DNA of 64,000 bases, taken from positions 1-64,000 of the IMG/VR virus record IMGVR_UViG_3300043788_000049. One strand, given 5' to 3'. The translations under genes were made by a program, and so were the position numbers. The notes under the pieces were generated by a model. It ran no database searches. It saw nothing but the letters and a program-made list of their open reading frames with translations, and was not told the origin of the DNA. This DNA is from a virus. The first letter of the stretch is position 1. The number at the start of each line of letters is the position of its first letter. This document shows, piece after piece, positions 26,228 through 33,479 of the stretch.

Positions 26228-26614
26228 TCATTTCCCTTTGGAGTCGGTCAGCGCGGCGCGGGCGAGCAGCACCATGCTGCCAGTGCGGAGATTAGGATTT
26301 GAAGCGATGTTCTCCAGCGCCTCCCGCAATCGCGCGAGTTCGGATTCGGCTTCCTCTCGCCGTCGGCTTGCGCTAGCCGCCCATATTCGCCAATGCAGCA
26401 CATCATCCTCGAAAGGATGCGCGGTTAGGTTCAACCCCGCGACTGTATCTTGCGCCTCCTGCAGCGCGGCGATGAGACGGCGGATACTTTTGGCATTGCG
26501 AACAATCCACGCGCCGAGATTTTCATAATCGGCTTCGCTGCTAAACTTCGCCGTCTGGTCTATGCGACTAAGCAATTCCCCAATCAGCGCTTCAATCTCG
26601 CTCGGATCGCTCAT
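26228..26614 (-). CDS. Coiled-coil hypothetical protein (128 aa)
   Basis: Not recognised. Helical throughout, with SASRRREEAESELARLREAL a likely coiled coil. Small-gene early operon. Confidence 0.6.
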   Translation of the reverse strand: MSDPSEIEALIGELLSRIDQTAKFSSEADYENLGAWIVRNAKSIRRLIAALQEAQDTVAGLNLTAHPFEDDVLHWRIWAASASRRREEAESELARLREALENIASNPNLRTGSMVLLARAALTDSKGK

Positions 26615-26623
26615 TCGGTTCTC

Positions 26624-26809
26624 CTACGATGGGGAGGAAGGAGTGTTTGCTATTTTCTTCTTCGCCTCTTCAAGGCAATGAATGGCGACTTGGATGAGGT
26701 AGGCATTCCGCACATCTGTTGGGTTCTCCCACCACAGCTTTAGATTGCCCTCGGCTTCCCTGACGTTTTTCTGGGCAGTGTCGCCCAGAGGAAGAACAAA
26801 TAATCCCAT
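26624..26809 (-). CDS. Small hypothetical protein (61 aa)
   Basis: Starts MGLFVLPLGDTAQKNVREAE after a GAGAGGGAG ribosome site; a TTG eight codons upstream is the alternative. Helical second half with CLEEAKKKIA. Not recognised. Confidence 0.55.
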   Translation of the reverse strand: MGLFVLPLGDTAQKNVREAEGNLKLWWENPTDVRNAYLIQVAIHCLEEAKKKIANTPSSPS

Positions 26810-26829
26810 CTCCCTCTCCCTTTCTCTGC

Positions 26830-27051
26830 TCAATCAGGTGAACGCGGAACGAAGGGAGTAGTCATGCCATCGGCACTGGGGGATGTTGGGAAAAGTGGCG
26901 CACTTCCGTCTCTGATGTGTTTTATGAAGCGCTGTTGGACCTCATTGGTGGCAGTATCCCAATCCCATTCGATGCCGGTCCAAGCACGAGATGTTTCCTC
27001 GTAAAGAGCCTTGGCGGCTTTAACGATCGTCGTTGCTGAAATAGCGCTCAT
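26830..27051 (-). CDS. Small hypothetical protein (73 aa)
   Basis: MSAISATTIVKAAKALYEET then a Trp-rich acidic middle (WTGIEWDWDTATNEVQQRF) and a Pro/Ser-rich end. Not recognised. Confidence 0.55.
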   Translation of the reverse strand: MSAISATTIVKAAKALYEETSRAWTGIEWDWDTATNEVQQRFIKHIRDGSAPLFPTSPSADGMTTPFVPRSPD

Positions 27052-27086
27052 TCACGGTTCTCCTACGGCGCCCAAACGACACGCGG

Positions 27087-27293
27087 TCATGCCGGCCGCT
27101 TTGCGGCTTCGACAATCGACTGGACCATGAGGGCGTCGCGGATGATGGTCGCTACGGCCTCCTGGCGGGTTTTATAGCCAAGGCGGGCGATGAGGCGATC
27201 GAACAGGGCGAGGTCCGGCCCCTCGATCGTGACGATGGCCTGGATCCCGATTACCGGGCGCTTGTCGTCTTCGAGGAGATCATCTTCGGTCAA
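27087..27293 (-). CDS. Ribbon-helix-helix-like small protein (68 aa)
   Basis: The middle, GPDLALFDRLIARLGYKTRQ followed by EAVATIIRDALM, has the spacing of a ribbon-helix-helix DNA-binding fold (strand, helix, turn, helix). It may be a regulator; the assignment rests on pattern only. Confidence 0.5.
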   Translation of the reverse strand: MTEDDLLEDDKRPVIGIQAIVTIEGPDLALFDRLIARLGYKTRQEAVATIIRDALMVQSIVEAAKRPA

Positions 27294-27517
27294 AGGCCAG
27301 CCTCTTCTGCTGTGAGGATTCGATTATCGCTGCGCCGGTCGAGTTCTTTGGCCGCAGCCCTGAATAATCCGGCCAAGCGGGCCGCGGGGATAAGATTATC
27401 GTCGTCGCGCTGGGTTGCAATGCGAAAGGCGTTGCCGTCGTCCAACTCGACGGTCAGATAAACCCAGACCCCGTGCTCGTCGCCGCCGTAGTTGATGGCG
27501 GTGGATTTGACTTTCAT
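27290..27517 (-). CDS. Small hypothetical protein (75 aa)
   Basis: Starts MKVKSTAINYGGDEHGVWVY (beta-rich), then a helical end with LAGLFRAAAKELDRRSD. Overlaps its neighbours by four bases on each side. Confidence 0.58.
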   Translation of the reverse strand: MKVKSTAINYGGDEHGVWVYLTVELDDGNAFRIATQRDDDNLIPAARLAGLFRAAAKELDRRSDNRILTAEEAGL

Positions 27518-27747
27518 TTGAGCGCCTCGTCGATCATCGCTTGCCAGAACCCTTCTGCAACCTCTGCCGGTTCTCCGATGATTTCTCCAACGCCGCATGC
27601 CGCTACCATCGCCTTGGTCGGCTCGCGCATCGCGGCGATGGCGTCACGCGCGACGGTGCGATGCCAAATCTTCTGGCGATGATCTAACTCGTCCCATGCA
27701 TCGCGACCGGCTATCGCTATTGCCACGCGCTCAACCATCTCGCTCAT
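27514..27747 (-). CDS. Small hypothetical phage protein (77 aa)
   Basis: MSEMVERVAIAIAGRDAWDE and RTVARDAIAAMREPTKAM match a pattern often seen in small proteobacterial phage proteins of unknown function. Four-base overlaps on both sides. Confidence 0.62.
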   Translation of the reverse strand: MSEMVERVAIAIAGRDAWDELDHRQKIWHRTVARDAIAAMREPTKAMVAACGVGEIIGEPAEVAEGFWQAMIDEALK

Positions 27748-27929
27748 TTCTTTCTCCACCAGTCCTCGATCCTGACGTCCTCGATACGGTGTCTCCGGGC
27801 ATGCCGTTCGGCCCGGACTGATTCGGCGATCATGAAGGGCGCGATCATCAGCATCGGCAGCAGCCAAATCGGGATGGTGACAATCGCCAGGACGACGAGG
27901 ATGATGGTGTGGCTGAGCGGCTCGTCCAT
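27744..27929 (-). CDS. Small membrane protein (61 aa)
   Basis: MDEPLSHTIILVVLAIVTIP with a long hydrophobic stretch (residues 8-35, one or two helices) and a basic C-terminus (HARRHRIEDVRIEDWWRKK), predicting a cytoplasmic tail. Function unknown. Confidence 0.58.
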   Translation of the reverse strand: MDEPLSHTIILVVLAIVTIPIWLLPMLMIAPFMIAESVRAERHARRHRIEDVRIEDWWRKK

Positions 27930-27930
27930 T

Positions 27931-28035
27931 TTATTTCCCTCTCCCAATCCACCACCACAAAAAACAATATCCGCCCACGAATAGGATCGTGCCGAAGATG
28001 AACACAAGGCCGCCCTCATAGGAGCCCTCATTCAT
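27931..28035 (-). CDS. Tiny membrane peptide (34 aa)
   Basis: MNEGSYEGGLVFIFGTILFV then GGYCFLWWWIGRGK: one transmembrane helix, Trp-rich end. It starts in the overlap with the gene upstream (ATGAATGA) and ends one base before the next start, so it fits the operon exactly. Confidence 0.5.
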   Translation of the reverse strand: MNEGSYEGGLVFIFGTILFVGGYCFLWWWIGRGK

Positions 28036-28228
28036 CCCAATTAACCGGCTGGCCGCGAGATTTTTGGGCGCGGGCGCATAAATCTAAGGTCAGAATATCC
28101 TTGCGGATTTGCGCGCCCTGCGCCCAGGCCAGCTCCCGCCACGAGTTGCGGTCTGTGACCATCCAGCCATCGACGATGAATAGAGCCGCCATGATCAGCA
28201 CGTAGACGGCGACGCAGACCTTGCTCAT
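28028..28228 (-). CDS. Small membrane protein (66 aa)
   Basis: MSKVCVAVYVLIMAALFIVD forms an N-terminal helix or uncleaved anchor; the rest (RNSWRELAWAQGAQIRKDIL, LCARAQKSRG) is soluble and helical. ATGA overlap upstream. Confidence 0.55.
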   Translation of the reverse strand: MSKVCVAVYVLIMAALFIVDGWMVTDRNSWRELAWAQGAQIRKDILTLDLCARAQKSRGQPVNWDE

Positions 28229-28455
28229 GCCGGCATCCTCTCGATGAACATCTTGTTGATTTCGAACGATCGCTTTTTCCCCTCCCACCGCACGATCACC
28301 GTCTGGGTCGGGTAGTGATCCTTGATCGGGTCGGCCACCACGGTCCCGAAGTCCCCATAGAGGTCGAGCCGGAGCGAACTTTGCCCCAGGTGCGAGAGGC
28401 GGACGATTTCGCCTCTGCGGTAGCGATCGCCGGAGAGATAGGTCACGTCGCTCAT
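28225..28455 (-). CDS. Small hypothetical protein (76 aa)
   Basis: MSDVTYLSGDRYRRGEIVRL, LYGDFGTVVADPIKDHYPTQ, VIVRWEGKKRSFEINKMFIE: an SH3-like beta-barrel pattern, possibly nucleic-acid or protein binding. Not recognised. Confidence 0.58.
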   Translation of the reverse strand: MSDVTYLSGDRYRRGEIVRLSHLGQSSLRLDLYGDFGTVVADPIKDHYPTQTVIVRWEGKKRSFEINKMFIERMPA

Positions 28456-28748
28456 TTGTCCGACTTCTTGTCTTCTGACGCTGGTTTCTCGGCCAGATGC
28501 TCTAGAATCCGCTCAGCTAAGGCTTTCGCATCGGATGGGATCATGACGACAGAGGCACGGACGCCTACTTCCCTGCCAATATATTGGTCGAAGAAAAATA
28601 TCCGAATGAGCCCAGGATAGACCATGAAGGCGGCGCTATTGCAGAAAACTGACGGAAAATCTCCATGCTTGGAAATTGTAATGTCCGCCTCCTGGCTCAT
28701 GGATGGCCCTCGTTTAATCGCCTCAAATAATTCCTCGATGCGGCTCAT
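28452..28748 (-). CDS. Hypothetical protein (98 aa)
   Basis: MSRIEELFEAIKRGPSMSQE, then a beta-rich middle (PGLIRIFFFDQYIGREV) and a helix ending in a charged tail. Not recognised. Four-base overlaps with both neighbours. Confidence 0.58.
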   Translation of the reverse strand: MSRIEELFEAIKRGPSMSQEADITISKHGDFPSVFCNSAAFMVYPGLIRIFFFDQYIGREVGVRASVVMIPSDAKALAERILEHLAEKPASEDKKSDK

Positions 28749-29041
28749 GGCTTTTTCACCCCCATGACGAGTTGCGCCCAGGCGCGGCCGTTGAGCGGGC
28801 ACTGGTGATTGACTTCCGGCGGCTCGGGCTCCGGGAAGGTCGCCCCCACCGTCGCGCGGCTTCGTCGGTGCTCCGCGTAGCGCGCTTTATATTCCGGGCA
28901 ATCTCTGGCGGTCATGCCGTCGAAAAGCTGGGCCTTGCACTCGCCGCAGGTCGCCAGCGGCTTGAGGGCCGGCAATTCGGGCAAGGGCGGCGGCACGGCG
29001 GCGGCGGTGACTTTGGGCTTGCGTGGCTTGCGGGGGGTCAT
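28745..29041 (-). CDS. Zinc-ribbon-like hypothetical protein (98 aa)
   Basis: Pro/Lys-rich N-terminus, then CGECKAQLFDG, a Cys and a later Cys (four in all), which may hold one zinc. TGATG overlap upstream. Not recognised. Confidence 0.55.
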   Translation of the reverse strand: MTPRKPRKPKVTAAAVPPPLPELPALKPLATCGECKAQLFDGMTARDCPEYKARYAEHRRSRATVGATFPEPEPPEVNHQCPLNGRAWAQLVMGVKKP

Positions 29042-29511
29042 CACCAATTTCCTTCGCCGACGGCCTGACGGGCGATGAAGATAGCTTGGTCCAGCCGATC
29101 GATCGATGAGTGCGCCGGAACGGGATTGTTCTCACGCCATTCCTTGTGCGTCATAAACCGCGCGATTTTCTTGAGCGCGTCTTCCCAGACCTTCGCGACC
29201 CCTGGCTCGGTAAGCCGTGGTTTTGGGGCCTCCACCTTGGCGCAGGCGGAGTTGAGCCGTGCGCGCTGGGTTGGCGAAATGACCCCGTGGCCCTCGGACA
29301 CCGCATAAACCTCGCCGCAAATATCGAGCAGTTCGCGGATGGCCAATTCGGAGGGGATCGTTTTTACCGGATTGGCGAGCAAGGCCAAGTTCCGGGAGAT
29401 CGAGGTCAAGACAGTCAGTTGGGTGATCTGAACCAATCCCCTCAAATCCTCTTTAGGAAATGCCCTGCCGACTTCCCGAATCAGCGCGTTCACAGCCTCA
29501 AGATCGCTCAT
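29041..29511 (-). CDS. Hypothetical helical protein (156 aa)
   Basis: Not recognised. Helical: MSDLEAVNALIREVGRAFPK, ITQLTVLTSISRNLALLA, WEDALKKIARFMTHKEWREN. Start overlaps the stop of a 51-residue gene upstream. Confidence 0.6.
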   Translation of the reverse strand: MSDLEAVNALIREVGRAFPKEDLRGLVQITQLTVLTSISRNLALLANPVKTIPSELAIRELLDICGEVYAVSEGHGVISPTQRARLNSACAKVEAPKPRLTEPGVAKVWEDALKKIARFMTHKEWRENNPVPAHSSIDRLDQAIFIARQAVGEGNW

Positions 29512-29663
29512 TTCGCCCTCCGCGCGTGGCTATTCAAATACCGCTCCGGGTTCTTGATCTTCGTCGGCTTGGTCCCCGCCCGGCGGTGATATTTCGCCCA
29601 TCGACGAACACCGCCTCGCACCGGCGGCGTCCCGGCCGCATCACGCTCGCTGGATTTGCTCAT
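29508..29663 (-). CDS. Small basic protein (51 aa)
   Basis: MSKSSERDAAGTPPVRGGVR then RWAKYHRRAGTKPTKIKNPE; strongly basic, probably nucleic-acid binding. It overlaps the gene upstream by 23 bases and shares ATGA with the next. Confidence 0.5.
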   Translation of the reverse strand: MSKSSERDAAGTPPVRGGVRRWAKYHRRAGTKPTKIKNPERYLNSHARRAK

Positions 29664-29868
29664 TCTGCTTCCCCCTCTTCCTGGCCGCCAGCCTTCGCTC
29701 CGCCAGATACTTCCTCAATTCCCGCGCCGCCTGCGCCAGCGCCTTCTTGGCGTCCGCCTCAGCCCATGCGCGCAGTTCTTCCTCGGTTATTTCCGCTCCC
29801 GCTGTAAGCTCTGCCGCCAATCCGGCCCGATCAATCGCGCCCAGACCTTCCCGATCAGCCGGCGACAC
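29641..29868 (-). CDS. Small helical protein (75 aa)
   Basis: An Ala/Glu/Arg-rich helix: ITEEELRAWAEADAKKALAQ, ARELRKYLAERRLAARKRG. Not recognised. Overlaps the upstream frame by 82 bases. Confidence 0.5.
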   Translation of the reverse strand: MSPADREGLGAIDRAGLAAELTAGAEITEEELRAWAEADAKKALAQAARELRKYLAERRLAARKRGKQNEQIQRA

Positions 29869-30065
29869 CGCCGCTTCGACAGCCTATTACCCAACACCCT
29901 CGGAACCCCCAGCCCCAACAATTCCTCCCGCCACCGCTGGTCCCATTTCAGCAGCCACCCCTCCATCGTCGCACTCCCGAACGGCCCAGCAGCCCCGCTC
30001 CGGTAAATCCTCAGCACAACCCGCCGCGGACTTTCCTTCGACACAGCCCGGATCGGCCGCTTCAT
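29787..30065 (-). CDS. Small basic hypothetical protein (92 aa)
   Basis: MKRPIRAVSKESPRRVVLRI, then WLLKWDQRWREELLGLGVP and an Arg-rich end. ATGA overlap with the gene upstream supports the start. The long overlap with the following gene makes either start uncertain. Confidence 0.5.
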   Translation of the reverse strand: MKRPIRAVSKESPRRVVLRIYRSGAAGPFGSATMEGWLLKWDQRWREELLGLGVPRVLGNRLSKRRCRRLIGKVWARLIGPDWRQSLQRERK

Positions 30066-30277
30066 TTCGGGGCCTTCTTTCGCTCGCGGTATTTCTCGGC
30101 GCAGCCACTATCGCAAAACCATAGCCCGTAAACCTTGATCCACGTCCCGGCCTGTAGAGCCCGAAGCGCGCTCCGTCGCGAATAACCAAGCCCTAAATTC
30201 GCCTCCTGGCACCACGGGCAAACTACGCCCCAATCGGCGACAAGCTTCCCATCCCGCGTGTTGTTTGCCGTCATCAT
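30062..30277 (-). CDS. Zinc-ribbon hypothetical protein (71 aa)
   Basis: WGVVCPWCQEANLGLGYSRR and WFCDSGCAEKY give a CxxC...CxxxC pattern typical of a small zinc finger. Start is in the ATGATG overlap with the GIY-YIG gene stop. Confidence 0.6.
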   Translation of the reverse strand: MMTANNTRDGKLVADWGVVCPWCQEANLGLGYSRRSALRALQAGTWIKVYGLWFCDSGCAEKYRERKKAPK

Positions 30278-30777
30278 GCCACGTCCCTCATAATCCGCCG
30301 CGCCGTGATTTCGACATCCCGGTTCACAAGCCCAGGCCAAATCGCGATTAGCTTTTCCTCCATCGCCCGCGCCTGCTCGCGCGTCGCATAAGTCGCCATC
30401 TTGATCATCTTCGGCCTCACTCCGTGCTCCTGCATCCAGCAATAGACCGCGCTCTCGCGGCTGTGCATGTGCGAAAGCCTGCGGGAGGCCATATCCATCG
30501 TGATCCCCACATAAATCGGGCGGCGGTCACGAGGATCAATCCAATAATAAACGTGGTGGTAAACCGGCCAAATTACGGGGTCCGCTTCTTCCCTCGCCGG
30601 TAGTCCTTCATGTAATCCCGCATATATTCCTTGTGATAACGCTGCCTGTCGAAGGGCTGCTTCGTCGCGGGCTCCGCAGGTTTCGCACTCGGAGGCTCCG
30701 GGGGAGGCACTGGAGCCACATTCGGCACAGACAATTTTTCCTCTTTCGGAGAGATGCTGCTTTTCGAAGGGCGACAT
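30274..30777 (-). CDS. GIY-YIG nuclease with N-terminal zinc ribbon (167 aa)
   Basis: Residues 17-34 carry CAEC and CETC pairs (zinc ribbon). The catalytic domain begins near residue 72 with VYHHVYYWI, then PIYVGIT (86-92), an Arg at 99-100 and an acidic AMEEKLI helix near 138, matching the GIY-YIG order. It probably nicks DNA as a homing or recombination nuclease. Residues 1-68 lie entirely in DNA that also encodes the C-terminal half of the gene upstream in another frame. No alternative start codon lies after the overlap. Confidence 0.75.
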   Translation of the reverse strand: MSPFEKQHLSERGKIVCAECGSSASPGASECETCGARDEAALRQAALSQGIYAGLHEGLPAREEADPVIWPVYHHVYYWIDPRDRRPIYVGITMDMASRRLSHMHSRESAVYCWMQEHGVRPKMIKMATYATREQARAMEEKLIAIWPGLVNRDVEITARRIMRDVA

Positions 30778-30863
30778 GCCGGCTCATCCCAAATGTGGAC
30801 CTGATACGCGAAATGCCGGTGTTCGCAGATCGAGCACATCGGAGGCTCGGAGGCTTTAGCCAT
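30573..30863 (-). CDS. Zinc-finger hypothetical protein overlapping the GIY-YIG gene (96 aa)
   Basis: MAKASEPPMCSICEHRHFAY with CSIC and a later CRP, a Pro-rich linker, and a basic Tyr-rich tail (RQRYHKEYMRDYMKDYRRG) of a type frequent in phage proteins. First gene of the small-gene operon, just behind the operator region. Its last 205 bases are shared with the GIY-YIG gene in a different frame. Confidence 0.58.
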   Translation of the reverse strand: MAKASEPPMCSICEHRHFAYQVHIWDEPACRPSKSSISPKEEKLSVPNVAPVPPPEPPSAKPAEPATKQPFDRQRYHKEYMRDYMKDYRRGKKRTP

Positions 30864-31125
30864 CGTGTTAGACCTAACGGCTGGGTTTAACGGCGTCAAG
30901 TTAGTTCTAACGCCAGGAGCAAAATATCGCAACTTGCCCGGAAATTTCTGGCCAGATACCGATCCGAAAATTTGGCGAAATCGTCGGTCAGTAGCTGGCG
31001 GCGGATCGAGGCTTCTCTTTCCACAGGCCCCCGGGGTCGCGATTTGACCCCCTCCGGCTTTGAGGGGTGGGGGGCCGCGATCGTTCGAGGTCGCGCGGGA
31101 TGGTCGCTATGCGGTAGCTACGCCC
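30864..31125 (-). promoter_or_regulatory. Promoter with two operator-like palindromes
   Basis: Non-coding gap of about 260 bases before the operon starting at 30863. On the minus strand, GTTAGAACTAAC (30900-30911) and GTTAGGTCTAAC (30867-30878) are near-identical dyads 33 bases apart. A TTGACG -35-like box (30894-30899) overlaps the edge of the first. A regulator bound to both would cover the promoter. The rest of the gap, next to the small terminase stop, holds GC-rich runs without a clear terminator. Confidence 0.55.
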
Positions 31126-31854
31126 TCACCGCTCGTCAGGTTTACCTTTCGGATCAGAGGCTTGCTCGATTGGACTGCTACCTTCGCTAGGTAGAGCCTT
31201 CCCCTCGATCATCGGCGGGCCGGACTGCATCGCTGCGGCTTGTCGGATGAGGAACGCCACCTTCCGAGCCGCCTCGATCGAGGTCGAGACGCCAACGTTG
31301 AGCTGGTTGACTGTGACATTGGTTGGCGGTGGCTTGTCGTCAGCGAACGCGCCGGTGATTTTGAGAATGTCTACAAGGGCTTGGCGTTGGTCGTGCAGTT
31401 CGATGCGCGCGTGGCCGAACTTCGCGATGATGCCCTTGATGCTGGCTGCAGTTGCGGCGCTCATCTTCGAGCTGGGCGTCATCCGGACGTCTTCCTCGTA
31501 GCCCGTGACCTCGCCATCTGCATTGACGATCGCGCGCCTATCCCATTGAGCGATCTCGCGAATGTCCGTGAATGCGATGGCTTCCAGGCGAGCCAATGCG
31601 CGTTGCTGCAGGTCGCCCGCTTTCGCTTGGCGGCGCACAAACCTGCGAGTTTGGGCTTTTACTCGGTCATCGAGGAGCTTTTGGACCTGAGCGGCGATGT
31701 CAGGTCGGTGTCTGCGGTGCCAAGCTTCTTGCTTGTTGTCGGAGAAGCCAGCGAGCCTATGGGCCTCGGCGAGTTTGTGGCCTTCAGCGATAGCGGCGGC
31801 GAAGGCGTGGTCACGCGGAGAGAGAGAGGCTCTTTTTTTTTGGTTTAAGGGCAT
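31126..31854 (-). CDS. terS: Terminase small subunit
   Basis: 242 residues. The N-terminal helix-turn-helix region (SPRDHAFAAAIAEGHKLAEA, HRLAGFSDNKQEAWHRR) and the middle (IAFTDIREIAQWDRR, DVRMTPSSKMSAATAASIKG) are typical of phage small terminases that recognise the packaging site. ATG at 31854, preceded by a GGGG-rich site. It opens the minus-strand block, about nine kilobases from terL. Confidence 0.75.
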   Translation of the reverse strand: MPLNQKKRASLSPRDHAFAAAIAEGHKLAEAHRLAGFSDNKQEAWHRRHRPDIAAQVQKLLDDRVKAQTRRFVRRQAKAGDLQQRALARLEAIAFTDIREIAQWDRRAIVNADGEVTGYEEDVRMTPSSKMSAATAASIKGIIAKFGHARIELHDQRQALVDILKITGAFADDKPPPTNVTVNQLNVGVSTSIEAARKVAFLIRQAAAMQSGPPMIEGKALPSEGSSPIEQASDPKGKPDER

Positions 31855-31990
31855 TTGGGGGAGGATATGTGTTTGTTGCCAGCAAGCCAAGGTGCGGCGG
31901 TTGCGGCGAAGTTGGGTTTGGGTTTAATGGCCCAACGCCTTATCAGAGGCGAGCGGTGGCAGGCAAAGGGGAAGTGGGAGGTAGGAGAGG

Positions 31991-32200
31991 ATGTCGGAAC
32001 GAGAATGGCCGCTGGTGAGGCTTGAAGGGGCGAGAAAGCCTCATTGTTTTCATCGTGAGGGGGAATGGATTTGTATCCAGCCCACAAAGCGCATCGGTTC
32101 TGGTGAACCAAAGGTCGTAGCCGTGAAAGGAACCGTGCGTGATTTGGCGTTTGCGTGGCGAATGGTCGTCACAAGAGCGAAAGCATTGGGATTGGAGTGA
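31991..32200 (+). CDS. Small hypothetical protein (69 aa)
   Basis: MSEREWPLVRLEGARKPHCF, WICIQPTKRIGSGEPKVVAV and a helical end. The start follows TAGGAGAGG. Divergent from terS across 136 bases in which no clear promoter was recognised. Not recognised. Confidence 0.6.
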   Translation: MSEREWPLVRLEGARKPHCFHREGEWICIQPTKRIGSGEPKVVAVKGTVRDLAFAWRMVVTRAKALGLE

Positions 32201-32206
32201 GGCGTG

Positions 32207-32680
32207 ATGGCTGAGACGAGAGAAGCGGTTCTGGAGGCTTCCAATGGCGATGGTGGCTATGATGAGGAAGTCATTGTGGCCAAGGATGCGGCGAATGCGG
32301 CTGGGTTTGACCATGTAGGCGCATATTGCGGGACGAAGATGATGGCTGCGGCTATTGCGGCGCTGGATGCACATCGAAAGGCTAAGCGTGAACCAAAGGC
32401 TTCTGAGGCCAGCGTAGCGATGAGGGTTGGAAGCGCGGTTAAGGCCGAATGGGAGCGGTTCATGATGGGTCCGGACGGCGATGATGCTGTCAAAGAGACC
32501 CGAGCGCTTGGTCGCGCGGCGTTGGCGGCGCTTCGCGACCCGAATCACGAGATGATCGAGGTTGGCCGAATGGAGTTGGGCACCTGGCAGGATATCCCAG
32601 GGTCCGGATTGACGGTGGCGCGCGAGAAGATGCGGCGAAGATGGAATGCAATGGTCGAATGGGCGATAGCCAGAGGGTGA
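32207..32680 (+). CDS. Hypothetical protein (157 aa)
   Basis: Not recognised. Ala/Glu/Lys-rich, helical: IVAKDAANAAGFDHVGAYCG, VAMRVGSAVKAEWERFMMGP. It starts seven bases after the preceding plus-strand gene and converges on the next minus-strand gene with four bases between stops. Confidence 0.6.
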   Translation: MAETREAVLEASNGDGGYDEEVIVAKDAANAAGFDHVGAYCGTKMMAAAIAALDAHRKAKREPKASEASVAMRVGSAVKAEWERFMMGPDGDDAVKETRALGRAALAALRDPNHEMIEVGRMELGTWQDIPGSGLTVAREKMRRRWNAMVEWAIARG

Positions 32681-32684
32681 TGAG

Positions 32685-32936
32685 TTACGCCCTCTTGGCG
32701 CGTAGCTCATCAAGGACGTCGAAGAGATTGGGGGGATCGGTGAATGATTGCAAAGTCCAGACCCCGAATCTATTTAATCGCCACGTCCATCCAGCCTGAT
32801 GACCATTGAGCGCGTTTAGCCAAAGCACGCCACCGCGCCGGCGAAGCTGGAAATCAATATTCTTTGGGCAGATAGAGAGGGGTCCTAGCTCATCCTCCGA
32901 CAGATCGCCAACGCCTGGAAGCTTCTCAATGCTCAT
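32685..32936 (-). CDS. C-tag family small protein 1 (83 aa)
   Basis: Ends PPNLFDVLDELRAKRA, the C-terminal peptide shared by at least six proteins here. The body (LSICPKNIDFQLRRRGGVLW, WRLNRFGVWTLQS) is beta-rich and unlike most other members. Its start overlaps the previous family member by 11 bases. Confidence 0.62.
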   Translation of the reverse strand: MSIEKLPGVGDLSEDELGPLSICPKNIDFQLRRRGGVLWLNALNGHQAGWTWRLNRFGVWTLQSFTDPPNLFDVLDELRAKRA

Positions 32937-33204
32937 GGGCCCGCAATTCCTCAATGATGTCAAATAGATTGGGGTTTGGGTCCAACCACACCGGACAAAG
33001 CGTGCCGTCGCACCCGTAACGCCACTCGTTCCCCAAAAATATGCGCTGCCATGTAGAGTCTGGATACTTAGAGCGATCTTCCGCCATCAGAGGGCCAAGG
33101 ATGCTCGGATAAGCCAGCCAATCGCCATCTTCCGGCAGCGCATTGACCGCTTCCAGCTCGATCGCCGTCAGCCGCCGCGCGCCTTCTCGAATCATGACGC
33201 TCAT
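32926..33204 (-). CDS. C-tag family small protein 2 (92 aa)
   Basis: Ends NPNLFDIIEELRAHEH. The N-terminal TAIELEAVNALPEDGDW resembles member 3 (RIELEALRALDKKVNW), suggesting tandem duplication. Beta-rich centre with WRYGCDGTLCPVW. ATGA overlap with the gene upstream. Confidence 0.62.
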   Translation of the reverse strand: MSVMIREGARRLTAIELEAVNALPEDGDWLAYPSILGPLMAEDRSKYPDSTWQRIFLGNEWRYGCDGTLCPVWLDPNPNLFDIIEELRAHEH

Positions 33205-33479
33205 TTGCGCAACTCGTCCAAGATGTCGAAAAGGTTGGGGCCGACCATCGCCCGGAACTCCTCATCGGGGCTTATCTGTTGCCACTGATACGAGTGGCCG
33301 CTCGAACTCACGTTGAGGGCGCAGACGACACTATTCTGGGTATTGCGCAGCCAAATCTTGCCGTCAGCGGCACGCTCTACTGTCCAGTTCACCTTCTTAT
33401 CCAGCGCCCGCAGAGCCTCTAATTCAATCCGCGTTGTGATGAATCTTCCGTCATTTGGTTCAAGTGTGAGGACCGTCAT
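33201..33479 (-). CDS. C-tag family small protein 3 (92 aa)
   Basis: Ends GPNLFDILDELRK. Starts MTVLTLEPNDGRFITTRIEL; the middle (DGKIWLRNTQNSVVCALNVS) is beta-rich. The ATG at 33479 shares ATGA with the stop of the methyltransferase gene. Confidence 0.62.
   Translation of the reverse strand: MTVLTLEPNDGRFITTRIELEALRALDKKVNWTVERAADGKIWLRNTQNSVVCALNVSSSGHSYQWQQISPDEEFRAMVGPNLFDILDELRK

Noticed and set aside
31943-32713. A 256-codon minus-strand open frame
   Set aside because: It is antisense to two plus-strand genes with good ribosome sites; its translation is rich in Arg, Ser, His and Pro without any fold-like pattern.
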